From assembly GCF_022271435.1 (NCBI RefSeq), contig NZ_JAFIQY010000001.1:372001-436000 (forward strand): a DNA stretch of 64,000 nucleotides. Reading direction: 5' to 3'. This DNA comes from Streptomyces monomycini (GTDB taxonomy: Bacteria; Actinomycetota; Actinomycetes; Streptomycetales; Streptomycetaceae). Positions 1 to 8,360 of this stretch are shown here, one piece after another (the first letter of the stretch is position 1; each line of letters starts with the position of its first letter). The notes under the pieces are model-generated. The model was not told the origin of the DNA. It ran no database searches and worked only from the letters and a program-made list of their open reading frames with translations. A program made the translations under genes and the position numbers.

Positions 1-829
1 GCCCGGCCGTTCTGGCGAGTTCGTCGCGGGGCCGTACGCCCACGGAGAAGACGATGATGTCGGCCTGGACGCTGCTGCCGTCCGACAGCGACAGGCCGCG
101 CACCCGGCCGTCCACGCCGGTCCAGACCTCGGTGATCGCCGCGTCCGTGTGCACGTGGACGCCCATCGCCTCGACGGTGTGGGCCAGGACGTCGGCCCCG
201 CCCGTGTCCACCTGACCGGGCATCAGCCGGGGCGCGGCCTCCACCACACTGGTCTCCAGGCCGAGCGAGCGCAGGGCGCCGACCGCCTCCAGGCCGAGCA
301 GCCCGCCGCCGACGACGGCCGCGGTGCGGGCGCCGCGCGCCGCCTCCTGGATGTCGCGGACGTCTTCGACGGTGCGGTAGACGAAGCACCCTGGCGCGTC
401 GCGGCCGGGGACCGGTGGCACGAAGGCGTACGAGCCGGTGGCCAGGACCAGTGCGTCGTAGTGCCACGTGGCGCCCCGGCGCGTGGTCACCGTACGGGCG
501 GCGGTGTCGACGGCGGTGGCGGGGTCGCCGAGGCGCAGCGTGATGTCGTGCTGCGCGAAGAAGCCGGGGTCGGCGAGGTTCAGTTCCTCCGGGGTGGTCC
601 CGGTGAACAGCGAGGAGAGGTGGACGCGGTCGTAGGCGCGGCGCTCTTCCTCGGCGAGGACCACGACGCGCCATCGCCCGCCGCCGCCCGGGCTGCCCGG
701 CCCGTCCGGCCCGCCTCGGCCGTCCGGTCCGGCGAGCGCGTCCCGTGCAGCGAGTTCTTCCAGCAGCCGTTGGCCGACCATTCCGTGACCGACGAGAACA
801 AGGGTGGGCCGGTCGGTGGATGACACCAT
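1..829 (-). CDS. nirB: Nitrite reductase large subunit (NirB-type), N-terminal part, runs off left edge
   Basis: Minus-strand reading from an ATG at 829 (preceded by GGCAGGAG) gives an open frame with no stop before position 1, so the gene continues outside the window. The visible part is an FAD/NAD(P)-dependent pyridine nucleotide-disulphide oxidoreductase: a first dinucleotide fold near the N-terminus (VGHGMVG) and a second around residue 170 (VVGGGLLGLEA). In NirB this module passes electrons from NAD(P)H to a C-terminal [4Fe-4S]-siroheme part that reduces nitrite to ammonium in the cytoplasm. The C-terminal part is not visible, so a stand-alone NirB-like oxidoreductase is possible. The divergent sirohydrochlorin chelatase and the nearby nar operon support the NirB reading. 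Confidence 0.8.
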   Translation of the reverse strand, partial: MVSSTDRPTLVLVGHGMVGQRLLEELAARDALAGPDGRGGPDGPGSPGGGGRWRVVVLAEEERRAYDRVHLSSLFTGTTPEELNLADPGFFAQHDITLRLGDPATAVDTAARTVTTRRGATWHYDALVLATGSYAFVPPVPGRDAPGCFVYRTVEDVRDIQEAARGARTAAVVGGGLLGLEAVGALRSLGLETSVVEAAPRLMPGQVDTGGADVLAHTVEAMGVHVHTDAAITEVWTGVDGRVRGLSLSDGSSVQADIIVFSVGVRPRDELARTAG

Positions 830-977
830 GAGAGCACTCCTGCCAGCTGCTTGGCGACGGGACGCGGTTTTCCGTTTTCCACCGCTGCCGCCCGAGCCCG
901 CCGCCTTCCCGGGCCGCAGCGCTTTCAGGCTATGCCCGCCGCGCACCCGCCCCCGGCGCCGAACGGCCCTTTGACCA

Positions 978-991
978 GGGCCTGTCGTCCC
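978..991. promoter_or_regulatory. Candidate DevR/OsdR-type box between nirB and the chelatase gene
   Basis: GGGCC-TGTC-GTCCC reads as an imperfect inverted repeat GGGNC-N4-GNCCC. It lies in the 221-base divergent spacer, about 150 bases upstream of nirB and 60 upstream of the chelatase gene. The same pattern recurs upstream of other anaerobic/stress genes in this window. A DevR/OsdR target is inferred from resemblance to the mycobacterial DosR box core (GGGAC...GTCCC). Confidence 0.5.
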
Positions 992-1050
992 GGTGCAGCC
1001 GGGACCAGCAGTTCCTTACGACGGCGGGCGGGCGCGCTTAGCGTGACCGC

Positions 1051-1854
1051 ATGGCCTCCCTTTTCCCTGTACTGATTGCCGCCGCTCATGGCAGTCGCGA
1101 GGCCCGGGCGCAGACGGAAACATACGAGTTGCTGGCGCATGTGCGCGCACTGCGTCCGGCGCTGCGGGTGGAAACCGCGTTCTTCGACATTCACCGTCCC
1201 ACGGTCGACGAAGTTGTGGCCGCCCTGCACGGCGTGCCCGCGATCGTGGTGCCTTTGTTGCTGGGCACGGGCTTTCATTTCTCCGTGGACCTGCCCGCGC
1301 TGCTCGGGCCCGCTCGCGCCGCGCAACCGCTGGCTCCGCATCCGCTGCTCATCGAGGCACTCGCGCACCGCCTCCGGGAGGCCGAGTCACGCGCCGGTTT
1401 TCCGGCGGACGCCGTCGTCCTGGCCGCCGCCGGCTCGCGTCGTCCGGGCGGCAACGACAGCTGCCGCACCGCCGCCCGGGACCTGGGCGCGGCACTGCGC
1501 GGCCGGCGGGGCGCCCCCGTTCCGGTACGGCCGGCTGTCCTGTGCGACGGTGCCGCGGACAGCCTGTCCTTGGCCCGTACGGTCGCTGACCTGCGTGCCG
1601 ACGGCCGTACCCGCATCGCGGTGGTGCCCTACCTGATGGCCTCCGGCCGCTTCTCCGACCGCCTCGGCGTGGAGGCCGGCCGGGCGGGGTGCGTGATCAC
1701 CGCCCGCCCCCTCGGCGCCCAGGACGCCATGGCCCGCCTCGTGCTCGCCCGTTACGACGCCTGCGCCGGGCTTGCGGGGACGGAGGGCGGTGCGGGCGCC
1801 CGGGTGGCCCGATGGGACGTATCAGGCGTGTCGGACACCGCTGGGCGTCGTTGA
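1051..1854 (+). CDS. Sirohydrochlorin chelatase (CbiX/SirB family)
   Basis: The 267-residue protein has the CbiX/SirB fold signature: AAAHGSREARA at the N-terminus with metal-binding His13, and LLGTGFHFSVD with a second His near residue 76. Length and two-half layout fit the bacterial two-domain class; in the second half (VVPYLMASGRFSDRL) the equivalent His residues are missing, as in many actinobacterial members. It would insert iron into sirohydrochlorin to make siroheme. Divergent orientation from nirB, a siroheme enzyme, gives a direct metabolic reason for the pairing. No strong ribosome site precedes the ATG, so a leaderless transcript is possible. Cobalt rather than iron as the metal cannot be excluded from sequence. 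Confidence 0.85.
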   Translation: MASLFPVLIAAAHGSREARAQTETYELLAHVRALRPALRVETAFFDIHRPTVDEVVAALHGVPAIVVPLLLGTGFHFSVDLPALLGPARAAQPLAPHPLLIEALAHRLREAESRAGFPADAVVLAAAGSRRPGGNDSCRTAARDLGAALRGRRGAPVPVRPAVLCDGAADSLSLARTVADLRADGRTRIAVVPYLMASGRFSDRLGVEAGRAGCVITARPLGAQDAMARLVLARYDACAGLAGTEGGAGARVARWDVSGVSDTAGRR

Positions 1855-1913
1855 CCGGACACAGACCGGCCCGGCCGGCCGTTCCGGAAACCGTTCCAGA
1901 AAGAGGATGAACG

Positions 1914-2225
1914 ATGCGTGTCTTCCGTCCAGTCGCCGTAGCTCTCGCGGGACTCACTTTCGCCGCGACCCTCTTCACGGGCGAGGCGTCCGCCGCGAAG
2001 GGGTCGTTCATCTGGCTGGGCCCGGAGGGCAAGTCGTACCTGGTCGAGAATCCGCCGAACGGCCGGTGCCTGACGATGCAGCAGCGGGCCCACGGTGCCC
2101 GCAACGCCACGAAGACACCGGCCGTCCTTTTCTCGGGCAAGAAGTGCAAGGGGCGGGCCGTCCCGCTCGCTCCGGGAAAGCAGGCGCCGCGCGCGGCGGC
2201 TTTTGCGAGTGTGCGGTTCGGCTGA
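1914..2225 (+). CDS. Small secreted protein of unknown function
   Basis: A 103-residue product preceded by an AGAGGA ribosome site. Residues 1-28 form a Sec signal peptide (MRVFRP start, hydrophobic core VAVALAGLTFAATL, ASAA cleavage region). The mature part of about 75 residues is basic and holds two Cys (RCLTM, KKCKG) that could form a disulphide. The pattern of small secreted beta-rich proteins is suggested by alternating short hydrophobic stretches, but no family is recognised. It follows the chelatase gene by 59 bases and precedes the convergent pfl operon. Confidence 0.7.
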   Translation: MRVFRPVAVALAGLTFAATLFTGEASAAKGSFIWLGPEGKSYLVENPPNGRCLTMQQRAHGARNATKTPAVLFSGKKCKGRAVPLAPGKQAPRAAAFASVRFG

Positions 2226-2240
2226 CGGAAAGTGCGGGTT

Positions 2241-3056
2241 TCACACTGCCGGCAGGCCGTATTCCTCGAATATCCCGCGTGCGGCCGCCACTTCCGGCGC
2301 GGTGGGAACCGGAGTGTCCCGCAGCGTGAAGTCAAGCCCCAGGCGTTCCCACTTGGAGGCGCCGAGTTTGTGGAAAGGCAGTACGTCGGCCCGGGTCACG
2401 TTGCCGAGCGAGGCGACGAAGGAGGCCACGCCCTCGATGTTCGCGGGGGCGTCGGTCAGCCCCGGAACGAGGACGAAGCGTACCCACACCTCCTTGTCCA
2501 GCCGGGCCAGCCGCCGGGCGAAGTCCAGGGTCGGGCGCAGTTGCCGACCCGTGAGCCTCTGGTAGAGGGCGGGTTCCCAGGCCTTGATGTCCAGCAGCAC
2601 GAGATCGGTGTCGCGCAACAGCGCGTCGGTGGCACGGACGCCGAGGTAGCCGGAGGTGTCCAGGGCGGTGTGCAGGCCGAGTTCGTGCTTGAAGCGGTGC
2701 AGGAGTTCACCGGCGAAGACGGGCTGGAGGAGTGGTTCGCCGCCGCTGAGCGTGGCGCCGCCGCCCGCGGCCCGGATGAACGCCTGGTACTTCGCCGCTT
2801 CGGCCACCAGGTCGCCGGCCAGTACCCGCTTGCCGTCGCGCATCTTCCAGGTGTCGGGGTTGTGGCAGTACAGGCAGGCCAGGGGGCAGCCCGCCAGGAA
2901 CGGCACGAAGCGGATGCCGGGCCCGTCGACGCCCGTGGACAGGTCCCAGGAGTGCACCGAGCCGGCGACCGGCCGGTGCCCGACCGCACCGGCCGGCGTC
3001 GCGGCTGCCGGGGCCGTTCTCGCTCCGGCGAGGGGTACCGCGGTCTCGGGGGCCAT
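2241..3056 (-). CDS. pflA: Pyruvate formate-lyase activating enzyme (radical SAM)
   Basis: Radical SAM enzyme of 271 residues with the activase motif Cys57-x3-Cys61-x2-Cys64 (GCPLACLYCHNPDTW) that binds the [4Fe-4S] cluster and S-adenosylmethionine. GGGATLSGGEPLLQP is the GGE motif binding the SAM amino group, and LVLLDIKAWEP is typical of PflA. It abstracts the pro-S hydrogen from the glycine of PflB to make the glycyl radical. The ATG at 3056 overlaps the pflB stop by one base (TGATG), so translation is probably coupled. The N-terminal ~30 residues are a low-complexity Ala/Pro extension not needed for the fold. Confidence 0.92.
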   Translation of the reverse strand: MAPETAVPLAGARTAPAAATPAGAVGHRPVAGSVHSWDLSTGVDGPGIRFVPFLAGCPLACLYCHNPDTWKMRDGKRVLAGDLVAEAAKYQAFIRAAGGGATLSGGEPLLQPVFAGELLHRFKHELGLHTALDTSGYLGVRATDALLRDTDLVLLDIKAWEPALYQRLTGRQLRPTLDFARRLARLDKEVWVRFVLVPGLTDAPANIEGVASFVASLGNVTRADVLPFHKLGASKWERLGLDFTLRDTPVPTAPEVAAARGIFEEYGLPAV

Positions 3057-5314
3057 CACAGGGCTCCGTGGAAGGTGCGGTTGATGACGTCGAGCTGCTG
3101 CTCGCGCGTCAGCCGGACGAAGTTCACCGCGTAGCCGGACACCCGGATCGTCAGCTGCGGGTGCTTCTCGGGGTGCTCCATGGCGTCTTCCAGGGTTGCC
3201 CTGTCCAGCACGTTGACGTTCATGTGGAAGCCGCCGCCGGCCGTGTAGCCGTCCAGCACACCCGCCAGGTTCGCGATCCGCTCCTGCTCGGTGCGGCCCA
3301 GCGCGTCCGGAGTGATGGTGTTGGTCAGCGAGATGCCGTCCTCGGCGTCGTCGTACGGCAGCTTGGCGACCGACAGGGCGGAGGCGAGGTAGCCGTGCTC
3401 GTCGCGGCCGTTCATCGGGTTGGCGCCGGGCGCGAAGGGCGCGCCCGCCGGACGGCCGTCCGGTGTGGCGCCGGTCTTCCTCCCGTAGACGACGTTGGAG
3501 GTGATGGTCAGCACCGACTGGGTGTGCACGGCGCCCCGGTAGGTGGGGTGCTTGCGCACCTTCTGCATGAACGTGTGGACGATGTCCCTGGCGATCGCGT
3601 CGGCCCGGTCGTCGTTGTTGCCGTACGCCGGGTACGTGCCCTCGGTCTCGTAGCCCGTGACCAGCCCGGTTGCGTCGCGGACGGCGCGCACCCGGGCGTA
3701 CTTGAGGGCCGACAGCGAGTCCGCGGCGACGGACAGACCGGCGATGCCGCAGGCCATGGTGCGCAGCACGGTGCGGTCGTGCAGGGCCATTTCGAGGCGT
3801 TCGTAGGCGTACTTGTCGTGCATGTAGTGGATGACGTTCAGCGCGTGGACGTAGGTCTCGGCCAGCCACTCCAGCATCGCGTCGTAGCGTTCGGCGACGG
3901 TGGCGTAATCCAGGTACTCGCCCTCGACCGGCTCGAAGCCCGCCACCACGGCCTTCCCGGTCACCTCGTCCCGGCCGCCGTTGATGGCGTACAGCAGGGC
4001 CTTGGCGACGTTGACGCGGGCGCCGAAGAACTGCATCTGCTTGCCGACCGCCATGGCCGACACACAGCAGGCGATGGCCGTGTCGTCCCCGTACTTCGGC
4101 CGCATCAGGTCGTCGGACTCGAACTGGAGGGCGGAGGTGTCGACGGCGGTCTTCGCGGCGAACTCCTTGAAGCCGCGCGGCAGGCGCGGCGACCAGAAGA
4201 CGGTCAGGTTGGGCTCGGGCGCCGGGCCCAGGTTGTACAGCGTCTGGAGGGCGCGGAAGGTCGTACGGGAGACGAGCGGGCGGCCGTCCTCGCCGATTCC
4301 GGCCAGCGACCAGGTGACCCAGGTGGGATCGCCCGAATACAGCTCGTTGTATTCAGGGGTGCGCAGGAACCGTACGATACGCAGCTTGATCACGAAGTCG
4401 TCGATCAGCTCCTGCGCCCGCTGCTCGTCCAGGAGGCCGCGTTCGATATCACGCCGCAGGTAGATGTCGAGGAAGGTGTCGATGCGGCCGATCGACATGG
4501 CCGCGCCGTTTTGCTCCTTGACGGCGGCCAGGTAGCCGAAGTAGAGCCACTGCACGGCCTCGCGGCCGGTGGCGGCGGGCCGGGAGACGTCGTAGCCGTA
4601 CGAGGCCGCCATGGCCTTCAGTTCGCCGAGCGCCTTGATCTGCTCGGCGATCTCCTCGCGCTCGCGGATCACGTCCTCGGTCGGCCACTGCGCGTCCGCC
4701 TCGGCCTTGGCGGCCTGCTTGTCCTCGATGAGCCGGTCGACGCCGTAGAGCGCGACGCGGCGGTAGTCGCCGATGATGCGGCCCCGGCCGTAGGCGTCGG
4801 GCAGGCCGGTGATGATGCCCGCGGAGCGGCAGGCGCGGATCTCGGGGGTGTACGCGTCGAAGACGCCGTCGTTGTGGGTCTTGCGCAGCCGGGTGTAGAT
4901 CTCCTTGACCGCCGGGTCGGCCTCGTACCCGTACGCCGCGAGGGCGCCCTCGACCATCCGCCAGCCGCCGTTGGGCATGATGGCGCGCTTGAGCGGGGCG
5001 TCGGTCTGGAGGCCGACGACGAGGTCGCGTTCCTCGTCGATGTAGCCGGGCGCGAACGCGTCGATGCGGGACGGGGTGCGGGTGTCCACGTCGTACACGC
5101 CCCGGGCCCGCTCCTGCGGGAACATGCCGAGCAGCTTCTGCCACACCGCGGTGGTGCGCTCGGTCGGGCCCGCGAGGAAGGAGCCGCCGCCCTCGTACGG
5201 GACGTGGTGGCGCTGGACGAAGTCGCGGACGTCGATGGCGTCCCGCCACGGGCCGCCGCCGAACCCCTCCCAAGCCGTACCGCCGGTCGTCTTCTCCACG
5301 GGTGTCGCGGTCAT
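3056..5314 (-). CDS. pflB: Pyruvate formate-lyase (formate C-acetyltransferase)
   Basis: A 752-residue glycyl radical enzyme, close to the usual 760. The adjacent active-site cysteines are in [18 protein letters not shown] (about residues 415-416). The glycyl radical loop near the C-terminus reads [13 protein letters not shown], with Gly around 726. It converts pyruvate and CoA to acetyl-CoA and formate without oxygen. The ATG at 5314 was chosen over an upstream in-frame one because the protein body begins MTATPVEK and matches family length. The gene heads a two-gene operon with pflA and is divergent from a universal stress gene; inverted repeats of the DevR-like type lie in the spacer. PFL is oxygen-labile, so its presence in an otherwise aerobic lineage is notable. 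Confidence 0.95.
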   Translation of the reverse strand: MTATPVEKTTGGTAWEGFGGGPWRDAIDVRDFVQRHHVPYEGGGSFLAGPTERTTAVWQKLLGMFPQERARGVYDVDTRTPSRIDAFAPGYIDEERDLVVGLQTDAPLKRAIMPNGGWRMVEGALAAYGYEADPAVKEIYTRLRKTHNDGVFDAYTPEIRACRSAGIITGLPDAYGRGRIIGDYRRVALYGVDRLIEDKQAAKAEADAQWPTEDVIREREEIAEQIKALGELKAMAASYGYDVSRPAATGREAVQWLYFGYLAAVKEQNGAAMSIGRIDTFLDIYLRRDIERGLLDEQRAQELIDDFVIKLRIVRFLRTPEYNELYSGDPTWVTWSLAGIGEDGRPLVSRTTFRALQTLYNLGPAPEPNLTVFWSPRLPRGFKEFAAKTAVDTSALQFESDDLMRPKYGDDTAIACCVSAMAVGKQMQFFGARVNVAKALLYAINGGRDEVTGKAVVAGFEPVEGEYLDYATVAERYDAMLEWLAETYVHALNVIHYMHDKYAYERLEMALHDRTVLRTMACGIAGLSVAADSLSALKYARVRAVRDATGLVTGYETEGTYPAYGNNDDRADAIARDIVHTFMQKVRKHPTYRGAVHTQSVLTITSNVVYGRKTGATPDGRPAGAPFAPGANPMNGRDEHGYLASALSVAKLPYDDAEDGISLTNTITPDALGRTEQERIANLAGVLDGYTAGGGFHMNVNVLDRATLEDAMEHPEKHPQLTIRVSGYAVNFVRLTREQQLDVINRTFHGAL

Positions 5315-5454
5315 GGTGCGTGCCTTCCGAAGTGCTGTGAGTGCGGTGCCCGCACTCGCCCCCATTGCACTGCCGCGGCACGTCCGCCGAGGTCGGCGTT
5401 GGTCCCGAACCGGAGGCCGAAGGGCCCTCGGCGGGCGGTGGCCCGCGCGCCGGA

Positions 5455-5468
5455 AGGCCGTTGGTCCC
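5455..5468. promoter_or_regulatory. Candidate DevR/OsdR-type box between pflB and the stress gene
   Basis: AGGCC-GTTG-GTCCC fits GGGNC-N4-GNCCC with one mismatch. A second, weaker copy, GGGAC-CTTG-GGGCC, follows at 5476-5489. Both lie in the 248-base divergent spacer, about 95 and 75 bases upstream of the stress protein start and 140-175 upstream of pflB, so either gene could be controlled. Confidence 0.45.
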
Positions 5469-5562
5469 CGGGGGCGGGACCTTGGGGCCGTGCCCGGGGT
5501 GCCCGTCGTGCCCCGAGAGTGGGGGGGCGGACGTACTTCCGTTCCTTCCTCAGGAGGCCCGT

Positions 5563-6432
5563 ATGCCCGGCATCGTCACCGTCGGCCTGGACGGAACCGA
5601 CCACAGCCTCGCCGCCGCCCGCTGGGCCGCCGCCGAGGCCACGCGGCGCGGAGCGCGGCTGCGGCTGGTGCACGCGTGGATCTGGCGTCCCCTGGACGTG
5701 CCGGTCGCGGCGGACGAGGAGGTGCAGCGCCGCTGGGCCGCGGGCGTGCTGCGGGAGGCCGCCGACCGGGTGGCGGAGGACTTCCCCGCGCTGCCCGTCA
5801 CCAGGGAGATCCTGGCGGCCGAGACCGTACCGGCCCTGATCGCCGAGGCGGCCGCGGCGGACCTGCTCGTGCTGGGCTCGCGCGGGCACGGCACGCTGGT
5901 CGGCTATCTGCTGGGCTCGGTGGGGCTGCACGTGCTGCGGCAGGCGGCCTCGCCGGTGGTCCTCGTGCGCAGCCCGCGCCCTGAGGAGGCGGAGCAGCCT
6001 AGGGACGAGGTGGTGGTGGGGGTGCAGGACGAGCGGGAGAGCGGGCCGGTGCTGGAGTTCGCCTTCACAGCCGCCGCGGCTCAGGGGGCGGGCCTGCGGG
6101 CGGTACGGGCCTGGAACATCCCGCCGGTCCTGGTGTGGGGCGGCGAAGCCATGCGGGCGGCCGACGACGCCGGTGGCCTGGAGCCGCTGGAGCGGAAGCG
6201 GCTGGCCGACGCCCTGCGGCCGTGGCGGGAGCGCTTTCCCCAGGTGAAGGTTGTCGAGCACGTCGAGATGGGTGGCGCGGGACAGGTGCTGCTGGCCGGC
6301 AGCGCGCGGGCCTCGCTCCTGGTCGTCGGACGTCGCAGCCCGGGCCGTCACGACCTGCGGAAGATCGGCGCGGTCGCGCACGCGGCGCTGCACCACGCGC
6401 CGTGCCCGGTGGCCGTGGTGCCTCACCCGTGA
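5563..6432 (+). CDS. Tandem universal stress protein (two Usp domains)
   Basis: A 289-residue cytoplasmic protein with two Usp folds, roughly residues 1-145 and 150-289. Domain 1 carries the ATP-binding signature G-x2-G-x9-G-S ([16 protein letters not shown]); domain 2 has a degenerate version ([18 protein letters not shown]). The ATG at 5563 follows CAGGAGGC at good spacing; an upstream in-frame ATG would add a low-complexity tail overlapping the pfl promoter. Tandem Usp proteins are standard members of DosR/OsdR dormancy regulons. The flanking boxes and neighbours fit that role. Confidence 0.9.
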   Translation: MPGIVTVGLDGTDHSLAAARWAAAEATRRGARLRLVHAWIWRPLDVPVAADEEVQRRWAAGVLREAADRVAEDFPALPVTREILAAETVPALIAEAAAADLLVLGSRGHGTLVGYLLGSVGLHVLRQAASPVVLVRSPRPEEAEQPRDEVVVGVQDERESGPVLEFAFTAAAAQGAGLRAVRAWNIPPVLVWGGEAMRAADDAGGLEPLERKRLADALRPWRERFPQVKVVEHVEMGGAGQVLLAGSARASLLVVGRRSPGRHDLRKIGAVAHAALHHAPCPVAVVPHP

Positions 6433-6503
6433 GGGCACGGCCCCGGCCGCGGGCTCTCACGAGGTGGGGCTCTCCCGCGGTCACCGCCGAAATGGCCCGT
6501 ACC

Positions 6504-6520
6504 AGGGCCCGTTCGGCCCT
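6504..6520. promoter_or_regulatory. Candidate DevR/OsdR-type inverted repeat upstream of the PPOX-fold gene
   Basis: AGGGCC-CGTTC-GGCCCT is a perfect 6-base inverted repeat with a 5-base spacer, 84 bases upstream of the start at 6604. The spacer is one base longer than in the other boxes, which lowers confidence. Confidence 0.45.
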
Positions 6521-6603
6521 GTCGCCGGGAGCCCGCTCCGGAGAGGCTGGCAGTCAGGCAACGAGTGCCCGGACGAGCGCCGCCGGAGCAGAGAGTGTGC
6601 AGC

Positions 6604-7131
6604 ATGAACGACGAAGACACACAGCATGTCGAGGTACGCCGTGAGCCGGCGGCCCGGGGGATGCAGCAGCTGCCCCGGGAGGAATCACTGCGGCTGCTGG
6701 GCAGTGTCCCGCTCGGCCGGCTCGTGTTCACCCAGAACGCCCTGCCGGCCATCCGCCCGGTCAATCACCTCCTCGACGGGGAGGACATCGTCGTCCGGCT
6801 CAACGACGGGGCGACCCTGACCTCGATCGCGCCGCCCGCGGGCGAGGCGGGCCTGGTGGTCGCGTACGAGGCCGATGCCATCGATCCGCACACCCGCCTG
6901 GGCTGGAGCGTCATCGTCACCGGGTTCGCCCAACTGGTGGCCGATCCGGCGCAGGTGGCCCGCTACGAGGATCTGCTGCGGCCGTGGGTGGCGCAGACCA
7001 TGAACGGCGTGCTGCGTATCCATCCCGACCTGGTCACCGGTTTCCGGCTGGTGGCGCAGCCCGCGGTCGCGGTGTACGCCGCGAGCGGCGAGGGACGGCC
7101 AAGGACGGTGGAGGGCTGCGCGAGGAGGTGA
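6604..7131 (+). CDS. PPOX-fold (pyridoxamine 5'-phosphate oxidase-like) flavin/F420-binding protein
   Basis: A 175-residue protein with a split beta-barrel of the pyridoxamine phosphate oxidase-like superfamily: LPREESLRLLGSVPLGRLVF at the entrance, then a conserved strand set (AIRPVNHLLDGEDIVVRL) and IVTGFAQLV. Such proteins bind FMN, F420 or heme and act in redox or stress chemistry; substrate cannot be assigned. The ATG at 6604 is chosen because the similarity starts shortly after it. It lies 171 bases after the stress protein gene with its own candidate box, consistent with the dormancy-regulon setting. Confidence 0.8.
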   Translation: MNDEDTQHVEVRREPAARGMQQLPREESLRLLGSVPLGRLVFTQNALPAIRPVNHLLDGEDIVVRLNDGATLTSIAPPAGEAGLVVAYEADAIDPHTRLGWSVIVTGFAQLVADPAQVARYEDLLRPWVAQTMNGVLRIHPDLVTGFRLVAQPAVAVYAASGEGRPRTVEGCARR

Positions 7132-7195
7132 GGCGGCGGCTCCCGGCGACGAGGCCCGGTGCCGGGCGGGGCCCGTACCCGGCTCCGGCCGCCGC

Positions 7196-8203
7196 TCAGC
7201 GGTCGTCGGCCGGCGCTCCCTCGGCGGTGCCCGTGAGCCGGTCGCCGAGCGCGCTCCTCCGGTACAGCACATGCCGTCCGTCCCGGGTCCGGGTGACCAG
7301 TCCGGTGGCGTGCAGGACGCGCAGGTGCTGGGAGACGGCGCTCGGGGTGACCCGCAGGCGGCGGGCCAGCTCGACGGTCGGCAGCGGCTCTTCGAGGAGG
7401 CTGAGCAGCCTGGCCCGGGCCGCGCCGAGCAGGGACACGAGAGCGGCCGAGCTGACGACCGGCACGTCCGGACCCCACAGGGTGGCCACTCCACGGCTGG
7501 GGTAGACGAGACTCGGCGCCTCGTCCGGACCGACCGGGGGCGCGGGCTTGTGCGCGAAGACGGACGGGAGGAGCAGCAGCCCCCGGCCGGACGCCTCCAC
7601 CCGGTGCCGGCTGATCATCTGGTGGATGTACAGCTCGCCGTCCTGCCAGCGCAGATTCGGGTGCATGCCGGCGAAGAGCAGCCGGGCGCCTCCCAGGGCG
7701 AGCCGGCGGGCGCGGTAGGTCATGTCGGCTTCCAGCACCAGCCGGATCTGCGGCCACAGCGGCTCGACGGCGATGCGCCAGTACTGCCGTAGGAGATCGC
7801 AGAGGGCGTCGCGGAGAGCGGCGAGGGACGCGTCGTCGGCGAGGGGGACGTCGCCCAGGGCCTCGGGAAGCGGGTCGGGCGCGTGGGTGAGCAGCAGGTC
7901 GTGGCGGACCCGGGCGGCGGACACCTGGCGGACGAGGGCCAGTTGCTCCTCGAAGGCCGGGGTGAAGCTCGTGGGGTTCGGTGTCAGGAAGTCGGGGAGG
8001 GTGCGCCGCTGCGCGACCAAGGACATCAGCAGGCCGGTGTCGAGCGCGCCCAGCTTGCCGAGTACGGACCTGCGCCAGGGCAGATGTAGCGCGGACAGGC
8101 CCGGGTCCTGGAGCACCCGCAGGCTGAACAGGGGCTCGTGCAGGGGCGACAGGGCGAACCGGGTGTCCGCGAGGTCTTCGACGCCGAGCACGAAGCTGAT
8201 CAT
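7196..8203 (-). CDS. ArsR-type winged-helix regulator with long N-terminal domain (DUF5937-like)
   Basis: A 335-residue protein. The C-terminal ~80 residues are an ArsR winged helix (VELARRLRVTPSAVSQHLRVLHATGLVTRTRDGRHVLYRR). The N-terminal ~230 residues, starting MISFVLGVEDLADTRFALSP, match the DUF5937-type domain typical of actinobacterial ArsR-like regulators. The ATG at 8203 is preferred because the family begins at MISFVLG; longer in-frame extensions are low complexity. No clear Cys metal site is seen, so metal sensing is unlikely. It is divergent from an MFS exporter 157 bases away, which it probably represses. It converges with the PPOX gene. Confidence 0.85.
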   Translation of the reverse strand: MISFVLGVEDLADTRFALSPLHEPLFSLRVLQDPGLSALHLPWRRSVLGKLGALDTGLLMSLVAQRRTLPDFLTPNPTSFTPAFEEQLALVRQVSAARVRHDLLLTHAPDPLPEALGDVPLADDASLAALRDALCDLLRQYWRIAVEPLWPQIRLVLEADMTYRARRLALGGARLLFAGMHPNLRWQDGELYIHQMISRHRVEASGRGLLLLPSVFAHKPAPPVGPDEAPSLVYPSRGVATLWGPDVPVVSSAALVSLLGAARARLLSLLEEPLPTVELARRLRVTPSAVSQHLRVLHATGLVTRTRDGRHVLYRRSALGDRLTGTAEGAPADDR

Positions 8204-8360
8204 TAAGCCGTACGCTACATCGATTGGCGGCGCGACGTCGATGCCGTGGACTTTCACCCATGACCTGCACAACTCTTGGGCGGTGGGCGGCGTTTGCCGC
8301 CGGGGCGGAATGCGGCATCGGCGCGGCCAGGATGGCCGGTCTCCCCCGGGGGACCGGAGA

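Noticed and set aside
3068..5839. Long open frame antisense to pflB (over 900 codons)
   Set aside because: It mirrors the third-position GC bias of pflB, has low-complexity Val/Gly/Arg-rich translation and no recognisable domain.
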